Below are positions 46,701-57,208 of a stretch of DNA of 64,000 nucleotides, piece after piece. Position numbers and translations under genes: made by a program. This DNA comes from Solanum dulcamara (lineage: Eukaryota; Streptophyta; Magnoliopsida; Solanales; Solanaceae): the NCBI RefSeq assembly GCF_947179165.1, contig NC_077237.1, forward strand, positions 64,773,523 through 64,837,522, written 5' to 3'. Position 1 is the stretch's first letter. Each line of letters opens with the position of its first letter. Under the pieces are notes generated by a model. The model saw nothing but the letters and a program-made list of their open reading frames with translations, was not told the origin of the DNA and searched no databases.

Positions 46701-47880
46701 AACTCAATTCAGCTACCAACCCCTCAAACAGGACCAGCCATACTGGATTCCTAGTACCAATGGGGAGTTCAGTTGTTCTTCTGCCTGGGAGCTCATTAGA
46801 GACAAGAGGACAAATACTATACTGAATGCATGTACTTGGCACCAACTAATACCTTTCAAATGCTCCTTTATGGTTTGGAGAGCTCTTAGAAGGAAATTAC
46901 CTACCAATGAGAAAATAACCAGCTTTGGCAAACCCCTCTCTCAGTGCCATTGTTGTGAAAGCCCTGGCCAAGACACCATTGATCACACTTTTATTGCAGG
47001 AACCTTTGCCAAGAATATTTGGAGGGTGTTTGCTGATTCTTTGGGCATAAAAAAGGATTACACACCTCTTATAAATATGCTTATCAGATGGTGGACATCT
47101 AAAGACAAGAATGCAGCACATAAACTCCTGTTACAAGCAATCCCTATCTTCATTTGTTGGAACTTATGGAAGAATAGATGTGCTTCCAAATATGGTGGGA
47201 AGAAATCTAACCTTTCAAGAGTCAAATTTTCTGTGTACAAAGGCATCTCTAACCTGCTCATCATAGCTTTTCCTTATATTGAATGGCCAAATAACTGGAA
47301 GGACCTAGTCATTTCAGTGGAACAATGCTACCATGACACTAAAATTACCCCTATATACTAGATCAAACCAGCTGATCACATGGTAAAGCTAAATACAGAT
47401 GGTAGTGCCCTAAACAACCCAGGCAACATTGGTGGAGGAGGAATACTTAGAAATACTCATAGTGACCTTATCTTTGCCTATGCAGTTCCATTGGGGGAAG
47501 GAACTAACAACCAAGCAGAAATCAGGGCTGCTATCTTTGGTCTATCTTGGTGTATTCATCTTGGTTATTTACAGGTAGAGTTAGAGGTAGATTCTCAACT
47601 ACTAATCAGGTGGTTACAACAAGAAGCAAAACCCCCTTGGTCAATAAAAGAGCTGCTGGACAATTTAAACAACATCATCAACCAATTCCAAACTTTCAGC
47701 TGTAAACACATCCTTAGAGAAGCAAATTACACAGCTGATATCTTATCCAAACACAGCCACAAATGCAAATCTCCTGAACTCTATTTCACTGTGCATGATC
47801 TCCCCAAACAAGCTAAGGCATACCCTGAGATGGACAAGCTGGAAATGCCTTTTTTAGAAGAAAGAAACTCAGGAGACTAA
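43735..47880 (+). pseudogene. LINE ORF2: endonuclease, reverse transcriptase, zf-RVT and RNase H
   Basis: It overlaps the end of ORF1 by 4 bases (ATGA). One frame of 1382 codons has no frameshift but six in-frame stops: 44929, 44932, 44965, 46222, 46639 and 47359. The APE-like endonuclease has WNVRGINTQG, IGDFNVIV (44128-44151) and the GSDHCPF box (44386-44406). RT has FRPISLSNFTNKIISKLLYL, KLDMTKAYDRVSWNY, GLKQGDPLSPALF and the catalytic FADD box (45784-45795). A zf-RVT-like region follows (AWELIRDKR, FMVWRALRRKLPTNEKI, CHCCESPGQDTIDH). RNase H has LNTDGSALNNPG, NNQAEIRAA, LEVDSQLL and REANYTADILSKHSH, with the catalytic D-E-D-D set apparently intact. This is the best preserved coding region in the window. 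Confidence 0.9.
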
Positions 47881-48260
47881 AGAAACCTCCCTAACTCATT
47901 CTATTTTTGGTTCTAACTCAAACTTCAACATGCTTTTATCTATGCATAGCTATAAATACCTTGAAGATCTCACAGTTAGAACTCCTGGCAAAAGGAAAAT
48001 CTCCCTTTCTTATTACTATCTTTATTATTTTCTTAGAATAACCAGTCTAACCTTAGAGGTAAGAAGTAGAATAGTTTGTATTTTGTCTTCTCTTCCTTCT
48101 TGGCTTAACAGGTATAGGAATTCAAATGTTAGCAGACTTTGCACAAGCCACATTACAGAAGTAGCAGTGGCTCCAATTGATAAACAACAGCAGCTTCTTA
48201 ACAGCAGCACAAGAGACCAAAAGCAACCAGCAGTACTTAACAAATACATCAGGCATCACC

Positions 48261-48735
48261 AAAATGCCTCCATATTGTGCAAGATTACTGCAAATACACT
48301 TCCTGAAGATCCCATGGAGTTTCAACTCAAATGGATAACTGGAGACGTTAGTCGAGCGACCTTGAAAAAGTTATCAGACTTAAGTCCCCAAATGGAGATT
48401 TTCACAACTTGGAGCCTCCAGCCTATCCAAATGACCTCCAAATGTTGCAAGAATACAGAAAATACAGTATTTGCAAATCCCAAGAAGTTTCACCTCCAAC
48501 GGATAATTGGAGACGTTAGTCGAGCGACCTTGAAAAAGTTAGTCGACAAAAGTCTCCAACTGATGCACTTCACAACTTGGAGTCTCCATCTTGTACAAAA
48601 GACCCCCAAATGTTGCAGGAATACAGCAAATATAGTAATTGCAAAGCCCAAAAAGTTTCACCTCAATCGGATAATTGGAGACGTTAGTCGAGCGGCCTTG
48701 AAAAAGTTAGCCGATTTAAAGCTAACAAGCTCCAA
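48261..48735 (+). repeat. 168-bp tandem repeat, nearly three copies, in the LINE 3' region
   Basis: Copies begin at 48261, 48429 and 48597 (each ACCTCCAAATG-like) and share GGAGACGTTAGTCGAGCG at 48341, 48509 and 48677, with an exact 168-bp spacing. The period is 56 codons and all copies stay open in one frame, giving repeats with GDVSRATLKKL and TTWSL motifs. Confidence 0.9.
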
Positions 48736-50000
48736 AGCACTCTTTGAGGTCTGTTACTTTCAATGCTTTGTGTTTATTTGTATGTGTAGGTGTTCTAAGA
48801 AACTGATCATGAGGAAAGGTCTTCTCCTGAAGGTAACTTGAAACAACAAACAACTGAGCTTATCCACTATGGAGGCACCAGGAAGCTGGCTACAGGTTTG
48901 CAGCAAAATATACCCCCCCCCCCCCCACATTCCCTTGTCTCTTTGGCTACTTGTTTGTGCAGGTATACAGAGATCCAAACAAAGGGAGACAAATTCTAGA
49001 GATGCAGGAGCATCACCAGCCTTCACCAACAATCCAACCATGCCAGTTTCCATCCTTTATTACCTGCATCTACACCATTACATCCAAGCTACTTGGAACT
49101 CCTTGTTTTGATTATTTATTGGAGTGCAGACACATAATACAGCAGCAATGGAACCTTCCAAAAGGCAAGGCTCCATCAATTAAACACTCAAACCAAGGCT
49201 ACTTCTCCTACAGGTTGCAATATACAACAGCAAAAGCATGGTGCAACAGGTACAACTGTTTCAACAATAATAACAACATGAGGAGCTACATCCACAACAA
49301 TTGGTCCATCCACAGCAGTTCTGTTTGTGGATCTTTGTTTTTGGTCTTGTTGGCTTGGTGTTATGCAGTTGCAGGTAGCTGGAGAACATTTACACAATCT
49401 CCAGCAACATACAGCATCCAAGAAGCTTGCAGAACTACTACAAGATTGCAGTTGGATCCCCAATCAATAACATCTCCAAACATGCTAACTAATACAGCTC
49501 CAAAGCGGCTGACTAATACACTTCCTTCCATTTTTCATCCCCCATAGCTGCTATAATCATGATATTAAAGTTGATGCATCTCTCCATTTGGACTTACTTG
49601 GTATGACAAGACTAAAAGGGAAAGATGAATAGAACTTTCTCATCCCATGCGAGATAGAAGTTTCGTATACTTGTTCTGTTTTAGTTTAACTATGTGATTC
49701 ATCGCGTAGTTGAAGAGGACTAGTGTAGGTTACTTTCTTGTTTTTCTCATGGAAGGGGAGAGTCTCCCTCATTTATGCTTACTTAGTCGACTTGTACCGG
49801 GAGGAGTCCTCCCATAGGTTTAATGCTTTCTAGTTTTTAGTTAGCCTTTATTTTGTAATGGGAATGAGTTAGCCAACCTTAGTAGGTTAGCCGACTTATG
49901 AACCAACATAGGATCGGAGGTAAGCTTTATGTCCCCCTCCGTGTATTTTTACCTTATTTATTTATGTTAAGGCTTGGGGTGTTTCTCAACTCCTGACTGT

Positions 50001-50024
50001 GCACGAGAGGTGGGAGCCTCGTGT
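50001..50024 (+). promoter_or_regulatory. Terminal stem-loop of the LINE RNA
   Basis: CACGAG (50002-50007) pairs with CTCGTG (50018-50023) around a 10-base loop, with a possible extra G-U pair outside. It lies 16 bases from the A9 tail. Stem-loops near the 3' end are known recognition sites for the RT of several LINE groups; here the function is inferred. Confidence 0.5.
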
Positions 50025-50050
50025 AGGGTCTATTCCCCCAAAAAAAAATT

Positions 50051-50062
50051 GTGATTGTCTTG
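50051..50062. repeat. Target-site duplication of the LINE, right copy
   Basis: Second copy of GTGATTGTCTTG, directly after the LINE tail (A9 TT). Confidence 0.9.
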
Positions 50063-51890
50063 TGCATGTTCTCCAAAATAAGGGTTGGTAAATTAATAGC
50101 ATCAGTCTTACTTAGGGCTTCCATGACAAACAAATCAGCAGCAGATGCTATTGTTCTCTTCTCAGACCCGAGGAGCATTACCTTATTTACAAATTCAAAG
50201 TATAACTAATAGAACCCTTTGAAAAACTTCTTCGGAATGCCTAATATATTTAATTTCTGGAGTTTCCCACACTCCTGAATAAAACTTTTTGAGCAGCCCA
50301 TTCTTTTCACAGACTTTATCCCTTTAGTTGGCACTTTTATAATATCACCAAGAGTATATACATCCAAGTAAATATCCATACTGCCTACTTTGGAGTGAAG
50401 ACTCCTATTATCCTTAATAATAATATTATATTACTTCCAATAGAGATGGCATGAGATCAACAAATAGGTATGTCCACCCTTGAAGTTCCACAGCATCATC
50501 CAATTCACTCATCCTAGGCTTGGATATGATATCAATATCAAACATTCCGTTGTTTAACACCTTTTGAGTCTGTAAAATGTTGAATCTTTCTTCTTGTGAC
50601 AGTTTTTTCTCAATTTTTACCTTTTTGTGTGAACCTGGTCCCTTGTTAGGCTCAGGTTCAGATGTTGCAAATAATTTATCTGTATCTAATTCATCTGTAT
50701 TCAGAGATAGTTCTCTTTTTTCTAGGGATGATTCTCTCTTTCGCTTGGTTAATTTCTTATCTTCTTTTTCTTCTTCTTTTTTGTCTTCTTTTTTTGCTAA
50801 CAAACTTCTCTGTAGAGACCTTTCTTACTTTTGGTTTTGTGGGTCTTCTTCCATTCAATGGAGCCTTTATTTGTTTTCTCTCTACATTATTCACATCCTT
50901 TTCAGACTTAGTTTCACTTTTAGTTTTCCTTTAGACATTTCAATGATGTCTTCTTCATCAAGGATCACACTCTCATTTATTTTTGTCAGCCTTGTTCTCC
51001 TACTTTCAGTTGTTTTTGCTTTGTTTTCCATTATAGAATCACTCATAAATTTCCTGGCATAGCTCCTCATAGTGGGGTGGGATTTTGACTTCGATCCTAA
51101 AGTCTCAACCAATTTTTCTTTCCCTTTACTTGACACAGGGACTATTTTCCTCTTAATTCTCCAACACATGGGCATATTGTACCCATCATCCTAATCATAA
51201 ATAGTACTAACTAGAGGTAGGGAAATGCTAGAAGTTTTGTCCAAACTAGAAGGTAATTCTTCAGAAGGAAGATTAGGGTTAACTGTATCTTGTTCTTAAA
51301 AGATAAGAACAACCTTGTCCTTCATGGTAGAAAGGCTCTCTTCAACAAGATTCTTAACTACCAACTCCTCACTCTTGGTAATAATATTTGACTCGTTTCC
51401 ACTTTCAGGAAGGTCACCTTCAAAATATTGTTATATGATGGCGGTTGAGAGCAAACCAGGTAGGGATAGAGATAGTTTAGGCTCTAATGGAGTTTTAAAT
51501 TGAAAAGAGTCATCAGCAGACACGTTATGTGGCTCATTCAAATCCAAAGTGTAAGATCCTATGGAAGACATTGGTTTACTGACTAGATGAGAAACGTTAG
51601 TGACTGGACTTGAAGTTATTTCACCCTCAGGAAGGGTTGAAGTAGGAGTTGAAGAAGAAGGAATATCGAAAAAAATTAGAAATGAAAAAGGGTCAATATC
51701 TTAAAGAGCCTTTAATATATCTTGGGTTTGGGAACTAGGGTTAGATATCCTTATGATTTGAGAGAAGGGAGTGAGAGATAAAGTTTGAGTGAGAGAGTAA
51801 TTTCTTAAGAATAGATAGGGCTTTGAATTTGAAAATAAAGAACTTGTGAAGGTATAAATTGAAAGGAAGAGGTGTGTTAGGTCCTTTTGA
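50063..51890 (-). pseudogene. Env-like ORF of the Sirevirus, N-terminal part
   Basis: Minus-strand segments in order are MCWRIKRKIVPVSSKGKEKL with SKSHPTMRSYARKFMSDSI (about 51050-51170), a Lys/Glu-rich stretch EDKKEEEKEDKKLTKRKRES (about 50730-50800), VEIEKK-like LSQEERFNILQTQKVLNNGM to FDIDIISKPRMSELDDAVEL and QGWTYLFVDL (50440-50600), and finally ASAADLFVMEALSKTDAINL followed by PTLILENMHKT (50063-50160). The block KVLNNG.FD.DI...PRMSEL.DAVELQGW is characteristic of the env-like protein downstream of pol in Sireviruses. Frame changes occur at about 50830. The frame is interrupted by the LINE right after MHKTIT and resumes at 40261. Confidence 0.8.
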
Positions 51891-52215
51891 AAAGATCTCG
51901 ATGACTGGGTTTTAAATCAGAGGATAATGGTCAAATGACATATGACTGAATATGGAAATCACAACGGTTCAAATAAGAAGTTAGTAATGCAATGTAAATA
52001 ATACTAACCTTTAAGCTAGGACCAGGTCCCTCTTTATAAGTTAGGAATGATTTATTCTGCTCCTTCAGTTCTCCTTTTATTCAAGTTCATTTTATATGTG
52101 TGTATGCCTGCACAGATGTAAGACTAACTTTCTTAAAATAATGTAAGGCAAAGATCAAATATACCTGTGTCCTAATCATAGTCACTGAGGGTTGTGATCT
52201 TCATATAAAATTAAA

Positions 52216-53990
52216 TCAGTTTAGTTTCAGCATCCCCAACTTTAGCCTGTTCTTCTCAAATTGATCCGTACTTAGAGCCTTGGTAAAAATGTAAGCAATT
52301 TGATCTTCAGTTTTACAGAATTGCATAGTAATGTTTCCCTTCTCAACATTGTCTCTTAGAAAATGATGCATGATGCCAATGTGCTTGGTTCTCTTGTGTT
52401 GCACTGGATTCCTTGCCATGTTAAATACGTTAGTTTTGTCACACATAAGAGGAATTGTATGAGTGATGAATCCAAAATCCTACAGCTACTTCTTAATCCA
52501 TAACAATTATGCACAACATGATGCTGCTTCTACATATTTAGCTTTATCTCTTGAGAGAGAAATAAAATTTTGCTTCTTAGTACCCTAAGAGATAAGAGAT
52601 GACCCTAAAAAGTGAGCCATTCCTGAGGTACTCTTCCTGTCAACCTGGTACCTAGTATAATCTGCATCTACATATCCAACCAAGTCAAATAAATCACCTG
52701 ATGGATAGAATAGGACTGGTCCCTTGTTTTCTTCAAATATCTCAGAATTCTTTAGGCAACTTTTAGGTGTGATTCCTTTGGACAAGCTTGAAATCTTGCA
52801 CATATACCAATATTGAATAAAATATTTGACTTGCTAGCAGTCTAATATAGTAGTGATACAATGATGCCTCTATACATTATTTCATTCACTGCAAGACTAG
52901 ATCCATTTACATCCAACTTAGAATTTGTCCACATAGCAGAATCAATTGGCTTTGCAACCATCATATATAACTACTTGAGCAAATCCTTGATATACTTCTC
53001 TTGACAGATAGAAGTTCCATTTGGTTTCTGCTTGATTTGTAATTCCATGAAGAAACACAACTCTCCCATCGTGTTCATTTCAAACTCACTTCCTATCAAG
53101 TCAGCGAACTCTTCATACATAAGTTCAGACATTGCTCCAAAGATTATATCATCAACATATGTCTTAACAATAAGCAACTCATTTCCTCTTGATTTTATGG
53201 AGAGGGTGTTATTGATCCTTCCTTTTTTGAAACCATTTTCCAGAAAAAACTTTGACAATCTTTCATACCAGGCCCTACGATCCTATTTCAATCCATACAA
53301 AGCTTTTTCCAATTTGAAAACATAATTTGGATGATCAATATCGTCAAATTCAGGAGGTTGTTTCACATAAACGTGTTCCTTCAGATAGCCATTAAGGAAT
53401 GCACTCTTTATATCCATTTGAAATAACTTGAATTTCATAATGCAGTAGATGAAATAAGAATTCTAATAGCTTCCATCCTTGCCACAGGGGAAAATGTCTC
53501 ATCATAATCAATGCCTTACTCTTGATTGTACCCTTGCACCACCAGCCTTGATTTGTTTCTTGTAATAGCACCATGCTCATCTAGTTTGTTCCTGAGCACC
53601 CACCTAGTCCCAATTATAGTTCTGTCAGATAGCCTGGGGACTAGGTGCCATACTTTACTTCTCTCAAATTGATGCAACTTTTGCTTGCATAGAATTAACC
53701 CAATCAGCATTGTTCAAGGCTTTCTTGATATTTTTGGCGAAATATTCAAAATAAAAGCTAAAATGCCACTAGATTTCTGGTCTTTGATCTAGGTTTCATT
53801 CCAGAATTCAAAGGAGAAATCAAATTATCAAGTAGATGAGAAGTCTTATGTTTCTATCTTGATTTGGATGTTGAGGGTTGAAGAGGTTGTTCTGCTTCTT
53901 CATCTTCATTTTCTAAGTTTTCATCTTCAGTTTGAGCAATGTCTTCTGCTGGTGAATTTTCAAATAGACCAAGTCCCTCCTCAGGTCCAA
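52216..53990 (-). pseudogene. Sirevirus reverse transcriptase and RNase H, minus strand
   Basis: The pol linker is read at 53970-54070 (ENEDEEAEQPLQPSTSKSR). RT follows: FERSKVWHLVPRLSDRTIIG and TRWVLRNKLDEHGAITRNKS plus RLVVQGYNQE (53516-53665). After frame changes come SKFFLENGFKKGRINNTLSI and the catalytic TYVDDIIFGAMSEL (about 53135-53180, YVDD intact), then GSEFEMNTMGELCFFMELQI and SICQEKYIKDLLK. RNase H reads LVGYVDADYTRYQVDRKSTS with GMAHFLGSSLIS (52591-52670) and ends with MCDKTNVFNMARNPVQHKRT and KHIGIMHHFLRDNVEKGNI to LKLGMLKLN (52216). A deletion before RT has removed integrase. Confidence 0.85.
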
Positions 53991-54070
53991 CATCTTTATT
54001 TGATTCTTCTGCTAGTTCTGGTTCAATCACATTTGAACTTGGATGCACATCATTTGAAGTTGTTTTACTC

Positions 54071-54588
54071 AAACAATCTATCTAAATTTATGTCTGCTTC
54101 TCTAATTCATCAACATCTTGGAATGTATCCCTTCTTACAATTTCCAAATGAGAATCCTCTACCTTAAAGTACCTTGAATGAGAGGAAGTTTTTAATCTTT
54201 CCAGTCATGTGCTATGAGCTTCCACTATCCATGAACCAGTACTGACGGCTAGTTCCTTCACTTCCCTGCAACATAGATCAGTTGTTAGATTTTGGAACTC
54301 ATTTTAATCTGAGTCCCCAATAATCAGACGAGGGCATAATAAGAGAGATTTTTGTTTAGTAAGACAAAGAAGCTTTTCTCAAATGATTGTATCCATAACT
54401 AGGACCAGGTCCCTTGCTCTATCTGGCTTTCTATTTGACATAGTTTGAGAGATTTTCTTGAGATTTTTTCAAAGTTGGACAATCATCCTACAAATGACCA
54501 TTCTTCCCACAGTGAAGGCACAAGAAATTGTCAAGCACTAATACATACTTGCTATGAGGATTATATAGAGGACTGATGTACAAGATTC
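54071..54588 (-). pseudogene. Sirevirus protease trace and pol remnant, integrase deleted
   Basis: Minus-strand readings around 54190-54260 give a WFMDSGSS-like protease block with a stop. This is the Sirevirus aspartic protease start (the usual WYLDSGCSRHMTG area). The next recognisable segment (below 54070) is already the acidic linker before RT, so about 1 kb of integrase is missing. Confidence 0.5.
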
Positions 54589-56345
54589 CTAGTCCTCTTC
54601 TACTATTATACCCATGACTGGTAATATTTTCAAGGATTTTTCCTGGGCCAAATCCTTTTCAAGTTGTTCATTTCTTTCAAGTGACATCATCAGCTTCATT
54701 TCAGTATCACTCAGCTTACCTTCAAGATCCAATTGTAAACTACTAGCTTCACCTTTATCATTTCCACAAATTTTGTTCAACTTCTTAAACACATGGTAAA
54801 GTTCTGCATTATCAGCTACTAGAACCATTATTTTTTCTTCCAAATCACATAATTTAATTTCAACCTTATTTAACTTTCCATCAAGCTGAAGTTGTAAGCT
54901 TCTAGCTTCACCTTTTGTATTTGCACAACTTTTGCTCAACTTCTTAAACTCAAGGTTAAGTTCTACATTATCTGCTACCAGAACCATTCTTTGTTCTTCC
55001 AAATCAGATATTTGTGACACTAGGGCTAGTTTTTCATCTTGAAAGGTGTCTAAGTTGTTATTCATCAGATCCTTTTCATTTGTTAAATTAGTGATTGAGT
55101 TAATCAGAACAACTGCTAGACTTTTTAATCTTTTAGTAGAATATACATGCAAGTTTTTTTTAAGTCAGCAAGAGTTACCTCTACTTCAACTTCTTCTTCA
55201 GCTTGCTCAATATCATATTTTTCCATAAAAGAAAACATTAAATTGAACACTTTTTCATCATCCTTTACTATAACCATGGAAGAATCTTTAGGGTGTATAG
55301 ACTCCTCAGAATCGCTTAAGGAGTTTCCCCAAATAGCAAGATCTTTCTTAACCATATACTTTATTGTAGCCTTTTTTCCCTTTTTTATCAAGAACCTAGT
55401 CCCTTATTTTTTCTCCTCCAGCTTTGACATAGTCTTTATACTCTATATTGTGCATTGCATAGTCTCTAATGAAATGCCCTAGATTACAACACTTGTGATA
55501 CAAATCTGTGGTATTAATAGGTCAACTAGTGTTACCCTTCTTCGCAAACCCTCTGTGTTTTCATACTATCTTGTGAAATCTCTTTGTCAGATTGGCCATA
55601 ACATCATCTTCTACAGAAATTTCACTTGGAGTAACTTTTAGATTAAGTAACTTCTCCTGATTTATTTCTTTCTTTGAAGAATCTTGATTTCTATTCATCT
55701 CATGGGCCTGAAGATTTCCAAATGACACCATCCATGGTCAGGACCTTCAGATCCTTACCTTTAGTAATAACATCAACCTCGCTTGCCGATGACTTGGGCA
55801 ACACCCTTAGAATATTTCTGATATCCTTGCAAGTTTTAATAGGTTCACCCATGGCTCTAAGCTTGTTAGTGATAGCTAAAATCCTCTTGTTCATGTCATA
55901 AATGATTCACCTTTCTTTATGGTGAAGTTTTCATTTTGATATGTGAGATTTCCATCTTTGATTTCTTCACCTACTCTGTTCCTTCATGAGCAGTTCATAG
56001 AAAGTCCCATATTTCCTTTGCTGATTCACACACATAAATTTTGTTGTATTTTTCAGCTCCTATGCCATACATGAGCAGTTTCTTAGCCTTGTAGCTCTTC
56101 TAAATCTTCATTCTATCATATTCATTGTATTGTTTCCTAGTTTTTGAAACAATCTTTGTGGTATCTCCATCTTTCACATCAGTAATAGAAAAAAATGGAC
56201 TATCTAGCACCACAACCTGTAGTTCACTATCTTAAGCCATTAGATAATAGTATATTTGAGCCTTTCACCAACTATAGAACTTACCATTCAAATGAGGTGT
56301 CCTAGTTGATGATTGTCCTTCCTCCAGATTTAGTGGAGCAGTCAT
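54589..56345 (-). pseudogene. Sirevirus gag with zinc knuckle and tandemly duplicated coiled coil
   Basis: The start is ATG at 56345-56343 (MTAPLNLEEGQSST), 42 bases after the primer site. The Gag core follows (GKFYSWWKAQIYYY, EYDRMKI-stop-KSYKAKKLL, AKEIWDFL-stop), then MNKRILAITNKLRAMGEPIK and CKDIRNILRVLPKSS (55700-55894). The zinc knuckle near 55480 reads CHKCCNLGHFIRDY, so its last cysteine is Tyr. A coiled-coil segment follows in 54589-55391 with a 53-residue duplication (DLEEQRMVLVADNVELNLEF against DLEEKIMVLVADNAELYHVF). Stops are scattered, with three open segments of 65 to 187 codons. Confidence 0.8.
54688..55005 (-). repeat. 159-bp (53-codon) duplication in the Sirevirus gag coiled coil
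   Basis: Two neighbouring units of 53 residues share DLEE..MVLVADN.EL, FKKL.K.C.N.KGEA.SLQL and GKL. The shared frame shows that the duplication was made while the protein was coding. Confidence 0.75.
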
Positions 56346-56386
56346 TCTTACATATGATTCTCTCTTAGTGTTAGCAGAAATAGAGA

Positions 56387-56404
56387 GCCCAGGCTCTGAT
56401 ACCA
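56387..56404 (-). other. Primer-binding site of the Sirevirus (initiator tRNA-Met)
   Basis: On the minus strand TGGTATCAGAGCCTGGGC matches the plant initiator tRNA-Met end and the continuation typical of Sireviruses. It lies about 13 bases inside the LTR end. Confidence 0.85.
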
Positions 56405-56417
56405 ATTTAAGAATATA

Positions 56418-57208
56418 TGTGTCGATAAAACTTCAGCGACCAGGTCCCTTTTTAGAATAACTGTTCAGAAAAGTAAAGAAGAAAAGGTAAAATCAAACAC
56501 ACAATTTTATGTGAAAAACTCCTTGCTCAAGGGAGAAAAATCACAGCCTGTTTTATAGGATTTCACCTGCAACTTCACTAACAAAGAGCTAAGAATTAGA
56601 ATACAAATTCTTACAATCTAGGAACTGCACTCACAATCCTTTTGACCTCACTACAACAACTCTGTCACAACCAGATTTAAAGCAATAACTCTATTGCTCA
56701 ATAAATCAACAAACGCTAGCTGACTTAGATTTCAAGTTGTCCCCATAACTAACTCTAGTTATTTAGACAAAAATGAACCAACTACGAACTAATCTAAATC
56801 CTTTATAGAATAAGAATAGTTCTAATACAGATTAAGACCAAGAAAACCAAAACTCTAAAATTAAATAAAGGACTGATAACTCTATCTGGTCCTTCGAGAG
56901 AGAGAGTCGATTTTAGAGAGCTTCAATATGTTCTTTTAAGATATTCCAAAAATTGAAGGAGAAAATACTGTAAAGAATGTATATATAAATGATATACATT
57001 ATGCCTGATGTGCTAGAAGTTTTCTATTAGATAGACAATTGTCCTTTTGTAAAAAGACTCATCCATGAATACATTAGACTTGCAGATTTGGTAGAGTCTA
57101 TTTTGTATGATTGTCTACTGTCACTATCAGTGCTTCAAAATTCTCATTAGGGATCAGGTCACTCACTTGTTCCCTTAGTTTGTTAAATCATCAAAAAATA
57201 CATTATCA
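56418..57208 (-). repeat. 5' LTR of the Sirevirus, minus strand
   Basis: It starts TGATAATGTATTTTTTGATG on the minus strand at 57208 and ends near CGACACA at about 56418. The start phrase TTTTTTGATGATTTAACAAAC is typical of this lineage. No partner LTR remains on the left, so insertion age from LTR divergence cannot be estimated. Confidence 0.7.

Larger units (their letters stand above)
40262..50050 (+). mobile_element. L1-type LINE, full length with TSD (about 9.8 kb)
   Basis: It starts directly after the left TSD with GATTACAACGCTCTCATCTC and ends with a short A9 tail (50040-50048) plus TT before the right TSD. It contains ORF1 (40401 to about 43738), ORF2 (43735-47880) and a 3' region of about 2.2 kb. 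ORF1 with a DUF4283-like domain and ORF2 with endonuclease, RT, zf-RVT and an RNase H domain place it in the plant L1 group that acquired an RNase H domain. At about 9.8 kb it is longer than most plant L1s known to me. ORF2 has only stop codons, ORF1 has stops and frame changes, so it is inactive but not very old. Confidence 0.9.
47881..50050 (+). other. Long 3' region of the LINE
   Basis: About 2.2 kb follow ORF2 before the poly(A). A 303-codon open frame (47930-48841) spans the 168-bp tandem repeats, and a second open stretch (48951-49547) has low-complexity composition; neither matches a known domain. Features include a C14 run (48913-48926), two short hairpins (GGGAGAGTCTCCC at about 49746 and GGGAGGAGTCCTCCC at about 49799), and a terminal stem-loop (50001-50024). 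Candidate source: capture of downstream sequence (3' transduction) by an ancestor of this LINE. Confidence 0.6.
39720..57208 (-). mobile_element. Sirevirus-type Ty1/copia element, minus strand, split by a LINE
   Basis: From right to left on the minus strand there is a 5' LTR (56418-57208), a Met-tRNA primer site, gag with a coiled-coil region, a protease trace, RT and RNase H, and an env-like ORF after pol. Gene order and the extra env-like ORF are those of the SIRE/Maximus lineage. Integrase is deleted between the protease trace (about 54230) and the RT-linker (about 54070). A LINE (40262-50050) sits inside the env-like ORF. The 3' LTR is not found; at 39719 a gypsy LTR begins instead. Confidence 0.8.

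Noticed and set aside
48951..49547. 198-codon plus-strand ORF
   Set aside because: Lies in the LINE 3' region; low-complexity Thr/Gln/Asn composition without any domain. Not called as a gene.
50577..51062. 161-codon plus-strand ORF rich in Ser, Leu and Phe
   Set aside because: Antisense of the Lys/Glu-rich env-like ORF. Its hydrophobic look comes from reading AAG and GAA repeats on the other strand.
50063..51890. Env-like ORF as evidence for an endogenous virus of crops
   Set aside because: It sits after pol of a Ty1/copia Sirevirus, and no viral movement, coat or other virus-specific motif was found anywhere in the window. It is a retrotransposon gene of unproven function.
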